64,000 nt of DNA from Mercurialis annua. Taxonomy: Eukaryota > Streptophyta > Magnoliopsida > Malpighiales > Euphorbiaceae. The first letter of the stretch is position 1. Each line of letters opens with the position of its first letter. Of the stretch, positions 24,537-36,719 are shown piece after piece. The notes below the pieces were generated by a model. The model saw only the letters and a program-made list of their open reading frames with translations. It was not told the DNA's origin and did not search any database. The position numbers and the translations under genes are program-made. The stretch covers positions 56,095,651 to 56,159,650 of the forward strand of contig NC_065571.1 in assembly GCF_937616625.2 (NCBI RefSeq). Direction: 5' to 3'.

Positions 24537-26000
24537 CTCCAGCCACCTATGTTTTTTTAAACTTTTTTTCATTGTTGTCAATACCTTATTTTTATTATTA
24601 ATGGTGACCTCTTTTTTATTTATTGGGTTAATTCCATAGAATATACTAAATAGTCAACCTTTTTTATTTTTTGTTTTTTATGAATTAAAATTTATCGATG
24701 AAGCGCGTCAACTTATCGCGAATCAAAAATAAATTGAAGATCTTTAATAATAATAATAAAAACGGCAGAAATACATTATAAATACACCAAAAATACACTA
24801 AAACGTAAATATATTATAAAATTACTACAAATGCACCATAAATTAATTTTTTCTTTACAAAATCAGTAGCAATAAACAAATCTATGAATAAGAGAATACA
24901 AAATAAATAATTATATGAATAATGGAACAATTTTATAAATAAAAAAGTATAAATCTACAATAATTTATTTACAAAATATTTAAATCATTACAAAAAATTT
25001 AAAAAAATTACACAAATCTAAAAACGAGTCGAGAAATCCATAGCGCGAACGGAAGAGACGAACGGACTAGCGCGAACGGAAAAGACGAACATAAAAACGA
25101 CCGGAAACGACGAGAAATCCATTGGAATTAGACGAACGGAAGCGCGACTGTAAAGACGAACGGAAAAATAATCGAAGGAGATAAACTGAAAATCCAATGA
25201 AAAAGAAGAATAAAAGAAGAAGAAAAGAAGAAAAGAAGAAAAGAAGAGAGAGAAGAAAGAATAAAATGTGACTATGTAAAAGTTTAACCTAAAATGAGAT
25301 AAGGGTTTTTAATATAGTGGGTATTTTTGGTAAATAAGTTAGCTTATTAGGTAATATAGGATAAGAGAAAAAGATAGGCCAAAATGTTGTAAATACTTTA
25401 CCAAAAACAGGTATTTGAAAAATAATTCCTTATTTTTATTATTAATGGTGACCTTTTTTTTATTTATTGGTTTAATTTCATAAAATATAATAAATAGTCA
25501 ACTCTTTTTCATTTTTTGTTTTTGATGAAGTGAAATTTATCGATAAAGCGCGTCAAGTTTAATTTATCACGAATCAAAAATAAATTGAAAATCTTTAATA
25601 ATAATAATAAAATTATTTACGGGCCATAGTATTTCTTTTTGTAAGTGTATTTTAATTTTTTTATTGTCCTTTTTCATAAAAAATTTGATGTCTTTTTTAT
25701 GAAAGTTTATTTTCTTTTTTTTCTACGAAGGGTTTTCAAGTAATGGTTGAATTACATAATATACCTATAATTTTTAAAATCAGAAATTAGTTTGTCGCAT
25801 GTGCTGGAGAAATTTAATCGATGAATATACTTTATTAGCAAAACAATTGAAAATTAATTTTTTTGTTTTTGTAAATAGATATACAAATCAGGTGGCGCCT
25901 ATTAGCATAAATTGTCCGATTCATGTTAGGTAATCGAGTCTAGTTTTGAATTTTTTTTACTAATTTAAACTACTATTTCAGATTCCATTTGATGAATTTA
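24537..26000 (+). mobile_element. Diverged SINE-like retroelement copy C, interrupted
   Basis: Plus-strand relative of copies A and B: ataataaatagtcaac, cgataaagcgcgtcaa, cgattcatgttaggtaatcg and the terminal gatgaatttaaaaac. A segment of about 175 bp is present twice (about 24583-24757 and 25428-25612) around about 670 bp of unrelated sequence (24757-25427). That insert has repeated gcgcgaacggaagagacgaac motifs and a GAA-rich purine tract (25180-25265). Much older than copies A and B. Confidence 0.55.
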
Positions 26001-26301
26001 AAAACAACTCAAAAACATTAAGCACTTTAAAACTATTTTTCCTTTTTTGCTACTAATTTTAATAAACTCCATACAAAATATTAGAATCACCTCTTAATTA
26101 AAAAAACATTTAAAAAAATTTAAAATATTTTGAGCAATTGAGCTGTGTGTAATCATTTCCATGGAACAGAAAAAAGCACTCAAATTTCTTCACTTTCTCA
26201 CACTATCTACTCATGTTCTTCTCTCTCTTGAACTTTGCTGTTCCAGTCCCCAAATAATTACACCCCTCTAATCTTCTCCATTTCAACAAAAACAATTTAA
26301 A

Positions 26302-27609
26302 ATGTTAGATCCACTTAATGACATTCTTCCTCTACAATCTTCTCCGACCAACTCCTCCGCTTCCTCCTCCGATCTTGATTCTCAGGTTACCTTTTTTACA
26401 CCATTTTTAATTCTTCATTTTTCTTAATTTCTTCTATTTTCTTTGCCTTTACATTTCTATTTTTTGGGGATTTCTCTTTGTTTTTTTAATTTTTCTTTTG
26501 GCTATGGTTTTTCCACTTCTATTTTCTATATTGGTGGTAGCTTGAATGATTTCAAAATAGATAGTAATTATAATTATTACAAAATCAATGAATTAAACAG
26601 ACTGAAAATAAAATAATTTTAAGTTTTTTCTTCTCACTTTGAATTGTTGTAATTTTTTTAATTATTTGTTATAGTTATAATGAAAATTGTTGAAAGAAAT
26701 ATCAGTGCGCTACTCCAATTTGTGTTTTAAAATTCTGATAATTTTTTTATCCAGTTTTATTTTAAAACTTATGCTTTAAAGTCAAAGAAATCATGTGTTT
26801 AAAATATACAAATTGGATTATAATTAAGTAAGTTTGGGATTTTAATTAATTAAAAAAACTAAACGTAATTTATTCGACTTTGAAATATGGAAAACTACAT
26901 TTACTCTATGCTCAAATTTTTTTATGATGCTTCAAATTAGATTAAAATAGTACCAAAAAAAAGAAATTTTTTTACTGTTTATTCTTGGCATTTAATATTA
27001 ATAACTAAAAAATAAAATTATTTCTCTAAAAAAAAAACACTAAAAAAAAAATTATAAAAAAATAAAAACAACAAAATTTAATTATTTTTTTTCAATGGAC
27101 AGTCTACAGGTTCTTTTTTCCATGACAGAAGCACAACACTTGGCACTCTAATGGGAGTAACATTCCCCGCCATTACATTTAGAGCTCCTTCTCAGTCACG
27201 TGACCCCAACGTGCCTCTATCATCCGCCACCGCCGCCGCAACTATCACCGGCAGGCCGAGCAGGAACAAGACTAGAAAGAACAAAAGAAGCCCGTTAGAG
27301 TTACAGCGTCGGCGTAGATGGTGGAGGCTTTGCAGCGATGGGGAAGCAAAACCCGCCTCTCTTGGTGAGTTCCTTGAAGTTGAAAGGAAATTCGGCGGCG
27401 GAGGTTTCTTCTGCCATGCGGCGGCTGAGCTTGAAGGTGTGACGGTGGCGGAGGAGGAAGAACGGAGGGAGGGAGTGAATGGACGGATGTTATTTGCTGA
27501 CGGAAGGGTTTTGCCTCCGGTGGGGTCTGGTGATGATGGATCAACGGCTGGGATTCTTTGTAGATTTCCTGCTTCACTCACTCGGATCTGTACTGGTGGT
27601 GTAGGATGA
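26302..27609 (+). CDS. Plant-specific protein, At3g17950-like
   Basis: Two exons, 26302-26385 and 27103-27609, joined in phase 0 (donor cag/gttacc, acceptor gacag) to give 196 aa. Conserved family blocks are a Ser-rich start (LQSSPTNSSASSSDLDS), STGSFFHDRSTTLGTLMGV across the splice site, a basic RRRRWWRLC motif at about residue 100, then GSLGEFLEVER-like LGEFLEVERKFGGGG. The family is known from Arabidopsis At3g17950 and relatives, and its function is unknown to me. The second exon is markedly G+C-rich compared with its surroundings. The leader upstream (26150-26300) is C/T-rich, as expected for a plant 5' UTR. Confidence 0.8.
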
Positions 27610-28240
27610 TAGAAATTAACTTTTTGTTATCATTCTTTCATTTTTCTTTTATGGGAATTAAATTGAATGTAATTCTAAATTAATACCCATTTTTTTTATT
27701 TTATTTCAAGAGTTATTATTTTTTAAACTAGAATTAAAATATTTAGGGTTTATGCAAAGTGATGGAATTTATAAGACTATAATAAGTAATGGTAGGTGCT
27801 TCTTTTTTCGACTCTCAGAAAATCGATAAGAACCTAAAGTACAGAGAAACATGTTCGGGTGACGAGCTATTAACAAATTTACAAGTTTCAAATTGACGTG
27901 CAGTGTCACATTAAAAGAATCGAATCATAATTATCGCGAATGACTCATATAAATCTTAAAAAATTGTGGATATAAATTTAAAAATTTGGAATAATCCAAA
28001 AAATTTAAAAATTCATGGATCGATTTTTCAGTTTCAAATATTATGACAATGCAAGTTCTAATTTGTCAATTTGTTTTTGTATATAAATTACAAAATGTTT
28101 AACTTAAAAAATATCCAAGGGTTTCCATATTTATTTAATTTTCATTAGTTTTACAATAAGTAGATTCCAATTAGGAAACAACTACTGAAAGGCCAAATTA
28201 GGTAACACAATTCAAAAATAATATAAACTCTTCAGGTTAA
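27610..28240. other. Intergenic, nothing recognised
   Basis: A/T-rich spacer holding the probable 3' UTR of the At3g17950-like gene and the upstream region of the MADS-box gene. No element boundaries seen. Confidence 0.4.
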
Positions 28241-28249
28241 TATAAATAC
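28241..28249 (+). promoter_or_regulatory. TATA box of the MADS-box gene (putative)
   Basis: tataaatac lies 56 nt before the ATG at 28297, leaving room for a short leader. Confidence 0.4.
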
Positions 28250-28296
28250 ATAATCCGCTCTGTTAATTTTTTGTATTCTTTAACCCTAACCTGATC

Positions 28297-28767
28297 ATGA
28301 AAACGGAGGAAGAAGCAACCGGAATACAATCTAGAAGAGGCGGCAAGGGACGTAGAAGGATCGAAATCAAGAAAATTCTGGACAGTAAAACCGCTCTAAT
28401 CGTCACTTTTTCTAAACGGAGAAACGGTTTGTTCAAGAAAGCGACGGAGTTACACAATTTATGTGGCGTAGAAGCTGCCGTCGTCGCTTTCTCACCTTCA
28501 GGCAGGCCTTATTCTACCGGTAATCCTTCGTCGGAGTCTGTTGTTCTTCGATATCTTAACGGCAGATTAACTGCCGCGCTGGCGGCGGCGGATCAGGAGG
28601 AAGCGGGAGAAAGATTGTGCTGGTGGGAGAAGGGGATTGAGGATTTGAAAACGGAGGAGGAGGTTAAAGAATTTAAAGATGCATTGATTGAATTGAAGAG
28701 GAATTTGGTTTATAGAATTGAAGAGTTCAAAATGCGATGTGCTAGTACTCCAATTCTTTTTTCTTAG
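28297..28767 (+). CDS. Type I (M-alpha) MADS-box transcription factor, AGL62-like
   Basis: Single exon, 156 aa. The MADS domain is at about residues 17-76: GRRRIEIKKI, VTFSKRRNGLFKKATELHNLCGVEAAVVAFSPSGRPYS. The short C-terminal part has coiled-coil-like Glu/Lys/Leu spacing (LKTEEEVKEFKDALIELKRN). Intronless structure, the FSPSGRPYSTG ending and absence of a K domain place it in type I M-alpha, whose members (AGL61/62/23 type) act in female gametophyte and endosperm development. At 156 residues it is shorter than many relatives, mostly through a short C-terminus. DNA binding at CArG-like sites is inferred from the family. Confidence 0.88.
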   Translation: MKTEEEATGIQSRRGGKGRRRIEIKKILDSKTALIVTFSKRRNGLFKKATELHNLCGVEAAVVAFSPSGRPYSTGNPSSESVVLRYLNGRLTAALAAADQEEAGERLCWWEKGIEDLKTEEEVKEFKDALIELKRNLVYRIEEFKMRCASTPILFS

Positions 28768-29224
28768 AGATTATTATTTGGCTTAATCAAAACTGTCAAT
28801 TTTAGTTCATGAAGGATTAAAATTGACAATGTGAAAGTTTGAAACAGTATTTTTCATTGATTAGTCTTATAAATTTTGTTGGTAGGAACAGAGGTCGTTT
28901 TATTCTTTTATTTATTTGCTTTTTAATAATACCAGATGTAAATATGCTCTTTTACAGATTTATAAACATTTTTATGACAAAATTTATGTCTAATTATTAG
29001 AAATGGTATGTGAAAAAAAAGATATTTTTCATAAATATCACAAATTATTAATTATCATTAATAAGATATTTTATACTAGCCACAATTTTTAAAGGTAATG
29101 ACATAATTGTAAGAATATTATACAAGTAAAAACCCCTAAAACTTTTGACAAACAAAAAACCCCCTAAAACTATATTTTTCAAATACAAAAGATATCTGCT
29201 AAATGCTTCCCTCATATTCATTGC
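28768..29224. other. Intergenic between MADS-box and VPS26C genes
   Basis: Convergent 3' regions of the MADS-box gene (+) and VPS26C (-). A/T-rich, no gene or element recognised. Confidence 0.4.
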
Positions 29225-32200
29225 TCACCGTGATCGGACAAGTTCAAGTGGTAAAGTTTCCATGGCCAGCTGAAATTCGAAAGACATCTTAGATGTGCCA
29301 AAAACACTTTGAATATCAAATTTAAATAATTGCTTACCCAGAGCCTTGGAGTTCTTGGATCTGATTTTTTATGCAATTTCGAGAGTTCTGACTGAAAGGT
29401 GATCATAATCGACAACTTGAACTCGATTGAAAATGGACTGCAACAGAATAAGGTAAGCGAAAAAAGAAATTATTGTGTCCGAATGAGATACCATATAAAC
29501 AAAACAATCAAGAGCAGTGCCCAAAATAGGATATCCACACTACCTAAATAGGTTCACAAATTACAGAAACATGTAACACATCGGCAATAAAAAACGTGAA
29601 AACTGACATCTACTTAAATGTGCAACACGTACTTTAATGTGCAATGATCAGGGGGGCTTACCCAGCTAAGACAGTTGGACAAGTCAAAAGACGGGGTAAG
29701 ATAACATATATGGGTAAAGTCATGTTGCGACACACATCTCCATCTGTTATCTGATAAACGTTAAAGGAAAATGATATAAATTAGCATCAGACAAATATAA
29801 AAAATATATTTATAAAGCGTTAAATGCGGCATGCCTGTGTGGTCTGAATCAAAGAGGTTTCGGTTACAATTTTGTCTCCATGAAGAATTGACTCTACTCG
29901 AAGCAAGTGAATGTCAATGGAGCTAATGGAAACTGCAGACCTTTCTACTGTTAGCTCTCCACTGATAGTATCCAACAAGGAACATTGAGTAGATACCCTT
30001 CCCGTCACCCGAAACCCACCTTTTCAATCATAGCCGTACACAGTTAATACATCTTCTGAATACCATAAAGATGTATACACCAAGTATACAAATGCATAGA
30101 GTTTGGAATTTCGCATAAAACAATCTCATGACATATGCAAAATACACACAAGCGCCTAAAAATTAAAGACTAAAAATATGGCTGAAGCAGATAGTTATTG
30201 TTTTAGAACTTGCATTCAAGACCTGAGAACGAGGATAGAGGACAAATGGCCAAAAGCAGACCTGATTTTAGTTCAGGAAGCAGCGGATGTCTCTGAGTAT
30301 CTTGAGTAATGTAAAAGATAGCCATTTCAGGAGAAACTGGTCTCTCGGGAAGATCAACTAAGGTACAAGAACAGAGAGACAAAGGCTTATTGAGTTAGTA
30401 TTAGATACACTAACAACAATGATAACTTATATATTTAATTTCAAATCTTCACCTTTATCACTTTCGACTATAAATTCCATGGTTGTAGATAAGGATTTAT
30501 GCAAATATCCTCTCAATATATCTACAGTCAGCAAATACTATAACAGGGTTCATTAATCATAAAGTACCAAAAAGATAGACAAAGAAGGAAAACATAAGAA
30601 ACTGAGGCTAGGGAGAACGAAAATGAAAAACATCAGCAAGTATGTATTGGTACTTTTATAAGTCAACAGTCACCTGAATGCTAACATTTGTTCCATGGAA
30701 GGTCTCATAAAACTTTTCCAAATTTTCTTCTCCAGGTTTCTTAACAATTGCAGAGAATGGTATCTGGCACAAAAATCAAACATCTTACAAATTACAAAGC
30801 ATGCAGTTAAGAACACAAAGAGTTAATAAAAAAATACTACAGACAGACAGACATGAAGAGAAACTTGTAATAGCTGGCAAAGAGGGCAAAAAGGCAGTTA
30901 ATTTGATAAGAAATAAGAAGATATTGACATTTTTCATATTCTAGGGACTAAACCATGGGTCTCCAATCAACTACATTTTAAGAAAATTATCTATCAAACT
31001 TCTTAGAGATTATAAAACCACATATTGGAGTTTTACCTAACTTAAACTTTTGGGTTGAATGGTTATTTGACATGGTATCAAAGCCTATATGAACGAGCGT
31101 TCGATTCTTGATAACCCCCATTCGGTTATTTAAATATTTTAACACGGGCCTGTACTTGTTTACGCCTCAATCCTAATAGATATTTGCGTGTAAGATGTGT
31201 TAGAGATAATAAAACCTAAGTTAGAGCCTCATCTAACAGCTCAAAAATTTTAGATTGACTGGTTATTTGACAAAAATGTAATCTGAAACATAATGATGGC
31301 GATCCAGATGTTATTAAATGTCAACTTATATCTACCTCTGTTGTACCTGGACCAATCTTTCCCGAAGACCTAATCTCAAAGCTCTTATTCCTGTTACCAT
31401 ATGAGAAAGAAAAGAAATCATATCACTGGTACAGATATAGATATTGACCCAAGAAGACCGAAAGGGAACTTCCAACAACATTAATCTAGCCAAGTAAAGG
31501 CAAATGGATACACAAGAGGTTGAGTAAGTTAGGATACAGACAACCACAAACTAGGCCTATAAGGAACACCAGTGCGACAGCTTTTAGTGAATAACAGCTT
31601 AATCGAATCGAATCAATTTCAAAATGCTTTACAACTGATAGATTTTCAACTAAACAAAGTAAACCGAAAGGACTGTCTCCGCTGCCAAATTTTAATCAGA
31701 AACATAAAAACCACTTGCTGATACATTTCAATCAAATTTTTAACCAAACTCTGCAAAACCTAAATTACAATTTGCAGTCATTCAATCCAATTTATTTTAT
31801 CTTCAACACAAACTAAAAATTGATCACAAATTTCTTCTTTCATCTAATTCTATTAATCATAAAATTTAAAACACTATTGAAAAAAAATTCAAAAAACCTT
31901 ACACAATAGGAATAGGCTTGATAGCGCCATAAATAGATTCAATAACACCTGCAGATCCTCCTCGAACCTAAAATAACAGTAAATGAATTCCGATTCAGAA
32001 TCAAATAATTTTGAAATCAAGAAGAGCATTGAAAATACCTGTAAGTTAACGGATCCATTGAGAGAGAGGCGAATTCCATAGTGAGAGAGTGAAGAAGCTG
32101 ATTTGATTATTATTTTTCCTTTCAGAGAATCCTAAATACAAAAACAAAAATTGGTTAAAGCATTTTAAAAAAAGTTAAAAAAAATTAAAGAGAGAGATCG

Positions 32201-32270
32201 AGAGAAAATGTACAGAAGGGCGGTAAATGCGGTTGGATCGGGATAATTTAATGTCTATAGAGGTTGACAT
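29225..32270 (-). CDS. VPS26C: VPS26C (DSCR3 homologue), retriever-type sorting subunit
   Basis: Arrestin-fold VPS26-family protein, subunit of the VPS35L/retriever endosomal retrieval complex. Eleven exons: 32214-32270, 32039-32131, 31903-31967, 31336-31390, 30674-30763, 30453-30537, 30262-30357, 29835-30019, 29662-29750, 29338-29437, 29225-29269; 319 aa, full length. Family blocks in order: KLSRSNRIYRPS, SHYGIRLSLNGSVNLQVRGG, ESIYGAIKPI, PGEENLEKFYETFHG, FYITQDTQRHPLLPE, SIDIHLLRVESIL, METLPLELVRSR at the end. All exons join in phase. The intron after exon 8 starts with GC instead of GT (cag/gcatgc). Intron 4 contains a TRIM-like mini-retroelement. Confidence 0.95.
30999..31272 (+). mobile_element. 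TRIM-like miniature LTR element in VPS26C intron 4
   Basis: Two related repeats of about 75 bp (30999-31072 and 31196-31272), both with ttagagat..ataaaacc near the start and ggttatttgaca at the end, bracket about 123 bp. The internal part begins tggtatcaaagc, close to the initiator-tRNA-Met primer-binding site tggtatcagagc, directly after the left repeat. A non-coding interior this small is the hallmark of a TRIM. The left repeat is decayed at its outer end, and I see no target duplication. Confidence 0.65.
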
Positions 32271-32359
32271 TTAAAACCAGAGGCACAGAGCTTCAAATAT
32301 TTTTAGTCACCACTGGCGAAAAAGAGAATACTTTCGTTTATAGTACTCTCAGAAAGTTT

Positions 32360-32860
32360 AATTTAAATTAATCGTTTTAAACCCCTAACGTCTTTAAAAT
32401 GGAATAAATAAACCCCTAACGTCTTTAAAAAACCGCAAATAAGCCATTTTTCTTCTGAATGGCGTGTTAACAATGCATACGGTGTGTAAATTTTATTGAT
32501 ATGACGGATATGAATCTTACATGGCATTTATGAATTCACGAATTACATATTTTCAACTCTTTATAATGAAAAACCGATTTTAAATAACAAACTCTAAATC
32601 CCAAATCCAAATTAATCAAGAACCCTAATGTAAACGATTTTGATTTTACTCACGCCGTAAAATAAGCTTTCTTAATTGATTTAGTTAGAAATGTTATATA
32701 GGATTTACGTTTGCCATGTCAGCAAAATTTACACAATATGCACACATTGCTAATACATTGTTTAGAAGAAGGGCTTGTTTGCCCCTTTTAAAGATGTTGG
32801 GGGCTTATCTGTCCCTTTTTAGATTTTAGGGGCATATTTACCCCTTTTCCCATAGAGATA
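32360..32860. repeat. Degraded foldback element upstream of VPS26C
   Basis: cccctaacgtctttaaa occurs twice on the left (32384 and 32413). Related inverse motifs occur on the right (cccttttaaagatgttggggg, ttttaggggcatatttaccc), with a paired inner gtgtgtaaattttattgata / gtcagcaaaatttacacaat. Diverged; no target duplication found. It lies just upstream of the VPS26C start. Confidence 0.55.
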
Positions 32861-33129
32861 ACATAGAAGAGGATAATAGTGAATTACAATAAAATCAATA
32901 TGACAAAGAAGCTTGGTACTATAACCGGTACAATCACATCTACTTATTTAAACAAGTGCATGGCTGCAAAATATTCAAAAAAATGATTCTCATAAATGTA
33001 GACCCCCAACAATAGCCTCCCAAGAACATAGAGAAATCTCATAAAATGATTCTCTAGCAATACTTATTTGTAATTCTGTAAAACCAAACTTAAACATCTT
33101 ATTCGCTTGAAAGTTGAAACACTATTATT

Positions 33130-35144
33130 TCATTCAACCGAGAACTCGAACAACATAGTATGCTTATATGTCTCACCAGGTCGAACGATAACGGACGGGA
33201 AGTTGGGTTGGTTTACAGCGTTCGGAAATCCTTGCGTCTCCAAACAAAGCGCGGACTGCTTTCCATATACAGCACCTCCCTTGCCAACTATTCCATTCAC
33301 ATAGTTTGCAGTATAAAACTGCATCCCAGGAGCATTAGTCCACAGGTTAAGGACTCTCGAGCTTGACGGATCCTTCAGTTTTGCAGCATGTTGCAACTCT
33401 AACTTCTGTTCTCCACAGTCAAGAACATAGTTGTGGTCATACCCTAAACCAACTTCGTGGATCGAGGCACCGATCCTCTTCTCTGTAGTAAAATCGAAAG
33501 GGGTGCCTTTAACTGGCATGATTTCACCAGTTGGTACTGTATTCTGATCGACAGGTGTTACATGAGATGCCGATATCTGAATAAAATGGTCAAGTATGTT
33601 CCCCGAGTTGTGACCTGCTAAGTTCCAGTAGGTATGCTGAGCTAAGTTGACCGGAGACGGTTTGTTCTTTGGCACTGCTTCCATATCAAGTCTCATTGTG
33701 GTGCTTGAAGTAAGTGTATAAGTTGCAGTTACAGAAAGATCTCCAGGGTAACCTAATAGCACGAGAAACAGAAACGATGAGCGAGAAAGTATGCGCACAT
33801 GGGAGAGAGAGAGAGAGTACCTTCTTCTCCATCACGACTCTCATATTTGAAGGTGATTGATGGGTGTTCCCCTTCCTTATTATATTCGGCTACCTTCCAC
33901 ACCACCTTATCAAAACCCTTGAACCCACCTACACATGAGAGGAGAATTGGTTATACTTGTTTTATATTCTAGCAGAATTGATTAAAATTTTCAAACAGTT
34001 TATAGGACCGATTTAGCTCGATTCTTTTTCAGTCAGGTTTGCGCTAACTGATTTTTTTTTCTAAAATCCGAACCGAACCAAATTTGCTTGTTTGTTCCGA
34101 TTACTCGAATTTTGCACACCCCTAGTTGCAGTCACCTAAGTAATTACAATGACCATGACCATGTCATAATTTAATCAATTGCTTTGCTTGTTTACAAATA
34201 CACAAAAATACAATATAGTTTTTGGTTTTTGGTTTCGAATTATACTAAAATGACATTGACTAAAAATTGTAGGTTATATTTCATTTTTAATCCATAGTCC
34301 TTAGTTCGCACCACTAGATGTCCCGAATCAAGCTCTAGACTAACAAATTCTCAGCCATGAAATTTCTTAAAAAGTAACGTAATGAACTGCCCTTCAAACT
34401 ATTAGACCTATGAGTATGACAATTTCAGTAGGTGGCACGGACACGGCAGCAAAACATTGTTATTTCGAGGTTTTCTATGTTTAAAATGAAGCTGTGTGTC
34501 CGAAAGGCCAAGTTTACGACACGATTCCGAAACATGAAACATTGATCGAATAAAGTATCTCCGCTAGCAGCATAAATAATTACACAAATTAGAAATATTC
34601 GGCCGATTACGCACCATGAAGGCTGTTAGGAGGCCTGTTAAGAGGCAAAGTATAATCAACACCATCCATAGTAAACTTCCCATCCTTAATCCTGTTTGCT
34701 ACTCTGCCCACAATGCTCCCAAAATAAGGAGCAACTCCTTTCTGATCACACACATGCACACCAACAAAACATTATTTTTAACAACCCTAATTAAACCACA
34801 AATCACATCATAACCATTTATCAATTATCATTAAGCCAATCAATTCCTCAACTAATTAATGAGGACATCATATAAGAGATTAGAGACAATAGAATTTACC
34901 AGATATGGCTCCAGAGAATCAAATCCAAGCACAACATCAGCCAAATTCCCTTCAAGATAATCAAAAAATGAGAAAATCCAGATTTGATCCTTGAAATTAA
35001 ATAAGAAAAATGGATTCAAAAGTTACCATTTTTATCAGGAAGAGACAGGGAAGTAATGGTGCAGCCGAGATTGGTGATTTTGACAAACATAGTGCCATTG
35101 CTGAGATCAAATAATTGTGGGGATTCCACTGTTTGATCTGCCAT
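33130..35144 (-). CDS. Aldose 1-epimerase (galactose mutarotase)
   Basis: Interconverts alpha and beta anomers of galactose, glucose and other aldoses; GALM-type beta-sandwich fold. Five exons: 35027-35144, 34900-34949, 34615-34741, 33821-33928, 33130-33752; 341 aa, the usual length. Motifs: [64 protein letters not shown] with catalytic His about 174, [10 protein letters not shown], and [20 protein letters not shown] with catalytic Glu about 306. No signal peptide at [10 protein letters not shown], so probably cytosolic. Splice sites are canonical and in phase. A TGACG/CGTCA-rich stretch lies a few hundred bases upstream. Confidence 0.95.
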
Positions 35145-35399
35145 TTTTTCTAGATCACTCCGACGAGTAATAGTCAGTCAGTTTAGCAATTTGTGTTGTC
35201 TGGCCTCTCCTCCCTATTTGGTTTATTAAAAAAATAGTAATGAGAGAGTAGTAATGGAAAGATTATATTTTATTTTTGTTTGGATTGTAAAAAATTATTT
35301 AAAAATTCTAAATATTTCATTAATTTTTTAAAAAAACATTTTACACTAATTTATTACATTAATACCTATTTTTTAATAACATTTGCATTTTTCCAATAA

Positions 35400-35545
35400 G
35401 AAAATGGCACGTCAATGCGTGTCAATCAATGCGTCAGCCTTACATCAATCATGCGCCAGCGTGCGTCAACTGCGTGTGAGCGCGTCAATTTTTGCATATC
35501 AGTCTTTGAAATGCCTCGACGTGTCAGTGCGTCAATGTAAATATA
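35400..35545. promoter_or_regulatory. Cluster of CGTCA (TGACG) motifs
   Basis: At least six cgtca pentamers in 145 bp (cacgtcaatg, aatgcgtcagc, gtgcgtcaact, gagcgcgtcaat, agtgcgtcaatg) in an otherwise A/T-rich spacer, 250-400 bp upstream of the mutarotase start. TGACG is the core of as-1/TGA-bZIP sites. It could also simply be a decayed short tandem repeat. Confidence 0.35.
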
Positions 35546-35972
35546 TTTTAAGTAAGAAATATGTATATCACTTATGATTTTTTCACGTATCTATAAAAAA
35601 ATTCAAACATATTTGAGTATCATTTTCACATTTCACACGCATCTATCAAAATACATAATATTTATGTCATTTATATGTATTTGAAAGATATCTATAAAGA
35701 TAAAATACATGTATCACATGTAATGAAAACATACAAATTATATATTAAAAATATATATAACATGTTTCCTAAGTTGACACTTATTTCTAAGAAAATATTA
35801 ACATTTACAATTTAATTATTACACAATTGAAAGATTAATATATAAATTGTTTATAAATATCTTTGAAATGCATCTGAAACGTATCATAGATGTATCAAAT
35901 ATGTATTTCAGATCGTACCTTAAGGAGTGCCTACTTTATTATCAAAAAAAAAAAGTGCCTACTTTTATTTTA

Positions 35973-36486
35973 GGCTTAACCCCTGAAAACCCCCCTACCT
36001 TTCAACCCCCCTTCGTTTGCAGTCTCACCTTTCAAAATCTCCAATTTTACCCAAATTATCACCTTTCATTTTCAATTGTACCCTATAAGTATTAAATTGG
36101 GCTTTTGTCACTAGAAAAAAGTTGAAATCGATACTTTACATTTTAATTTATGTTCTAAATAGTCTTTAATGTTTAAATTTCAACAACAAAACCATATTTA
36201 ATGAGATTTTTAATTGATTTATATTTTACATAAAAAAATTTAACTTTTAAAATATTAGGAAATATGGTTTTATTTTTGAAATTTAAACATTGAGGACTAT
36301 TTAGAATATGAATTAAAATATAAATTATCGATTCGAACTTTTTTATAGTGAAAAAGGGCTAATTTAATACTTTTAGGGTGCAATTGAAAATGAAAGGTGA
36401 GAATTTGGGTAAAATTGGAGATTTTGAAAGGTGAGGATACAAACGAAGGGGGGTTGAAAGGTGGGGGGTTTTTCAGGGGATTAGCC
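35973..36486. mobile_element. Foldback MITE, 9-bp TSD (Mutator-like)
   Basis: A 514-bp element starting ggcttaacccctgaaaaccc and ending ...tcaggggattagcc. The inner arms pair over most of the length (cacctttcaaaatctccaat with attggagattttgaaaggtg). The duplication tttatttta is present at 35964-35972 and 36487-36495. Confidence 0.9.
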
Positions 36487-36719
36487 TTTATTTTAATTGT
36501 TTTCTTCATGACTCTTTTATGTTTTTGTTTTCATTTGTACGTCAAAATGATATCATTAAGAACAATAAAAAACAATTGCATTGATAAGTTATTAGGAAAA
36601 GTTTGACAACCAAATAATCTAACAAAGAACAAGCATTATGTGCTAATATATTGCACTAATAATAAACTATCTTCGCCTAAGTGCCCTTGCATTTGATTTG
36701 AATGTAATTTATTTTGAAA

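Noticed and set aside
27192..27581. Minus-strand frames opposite the At3g17950-like exon 2
   Set aside because: Shadow frames of a G+C-rich coding exon; the plus-strand reading matches a known plant family.
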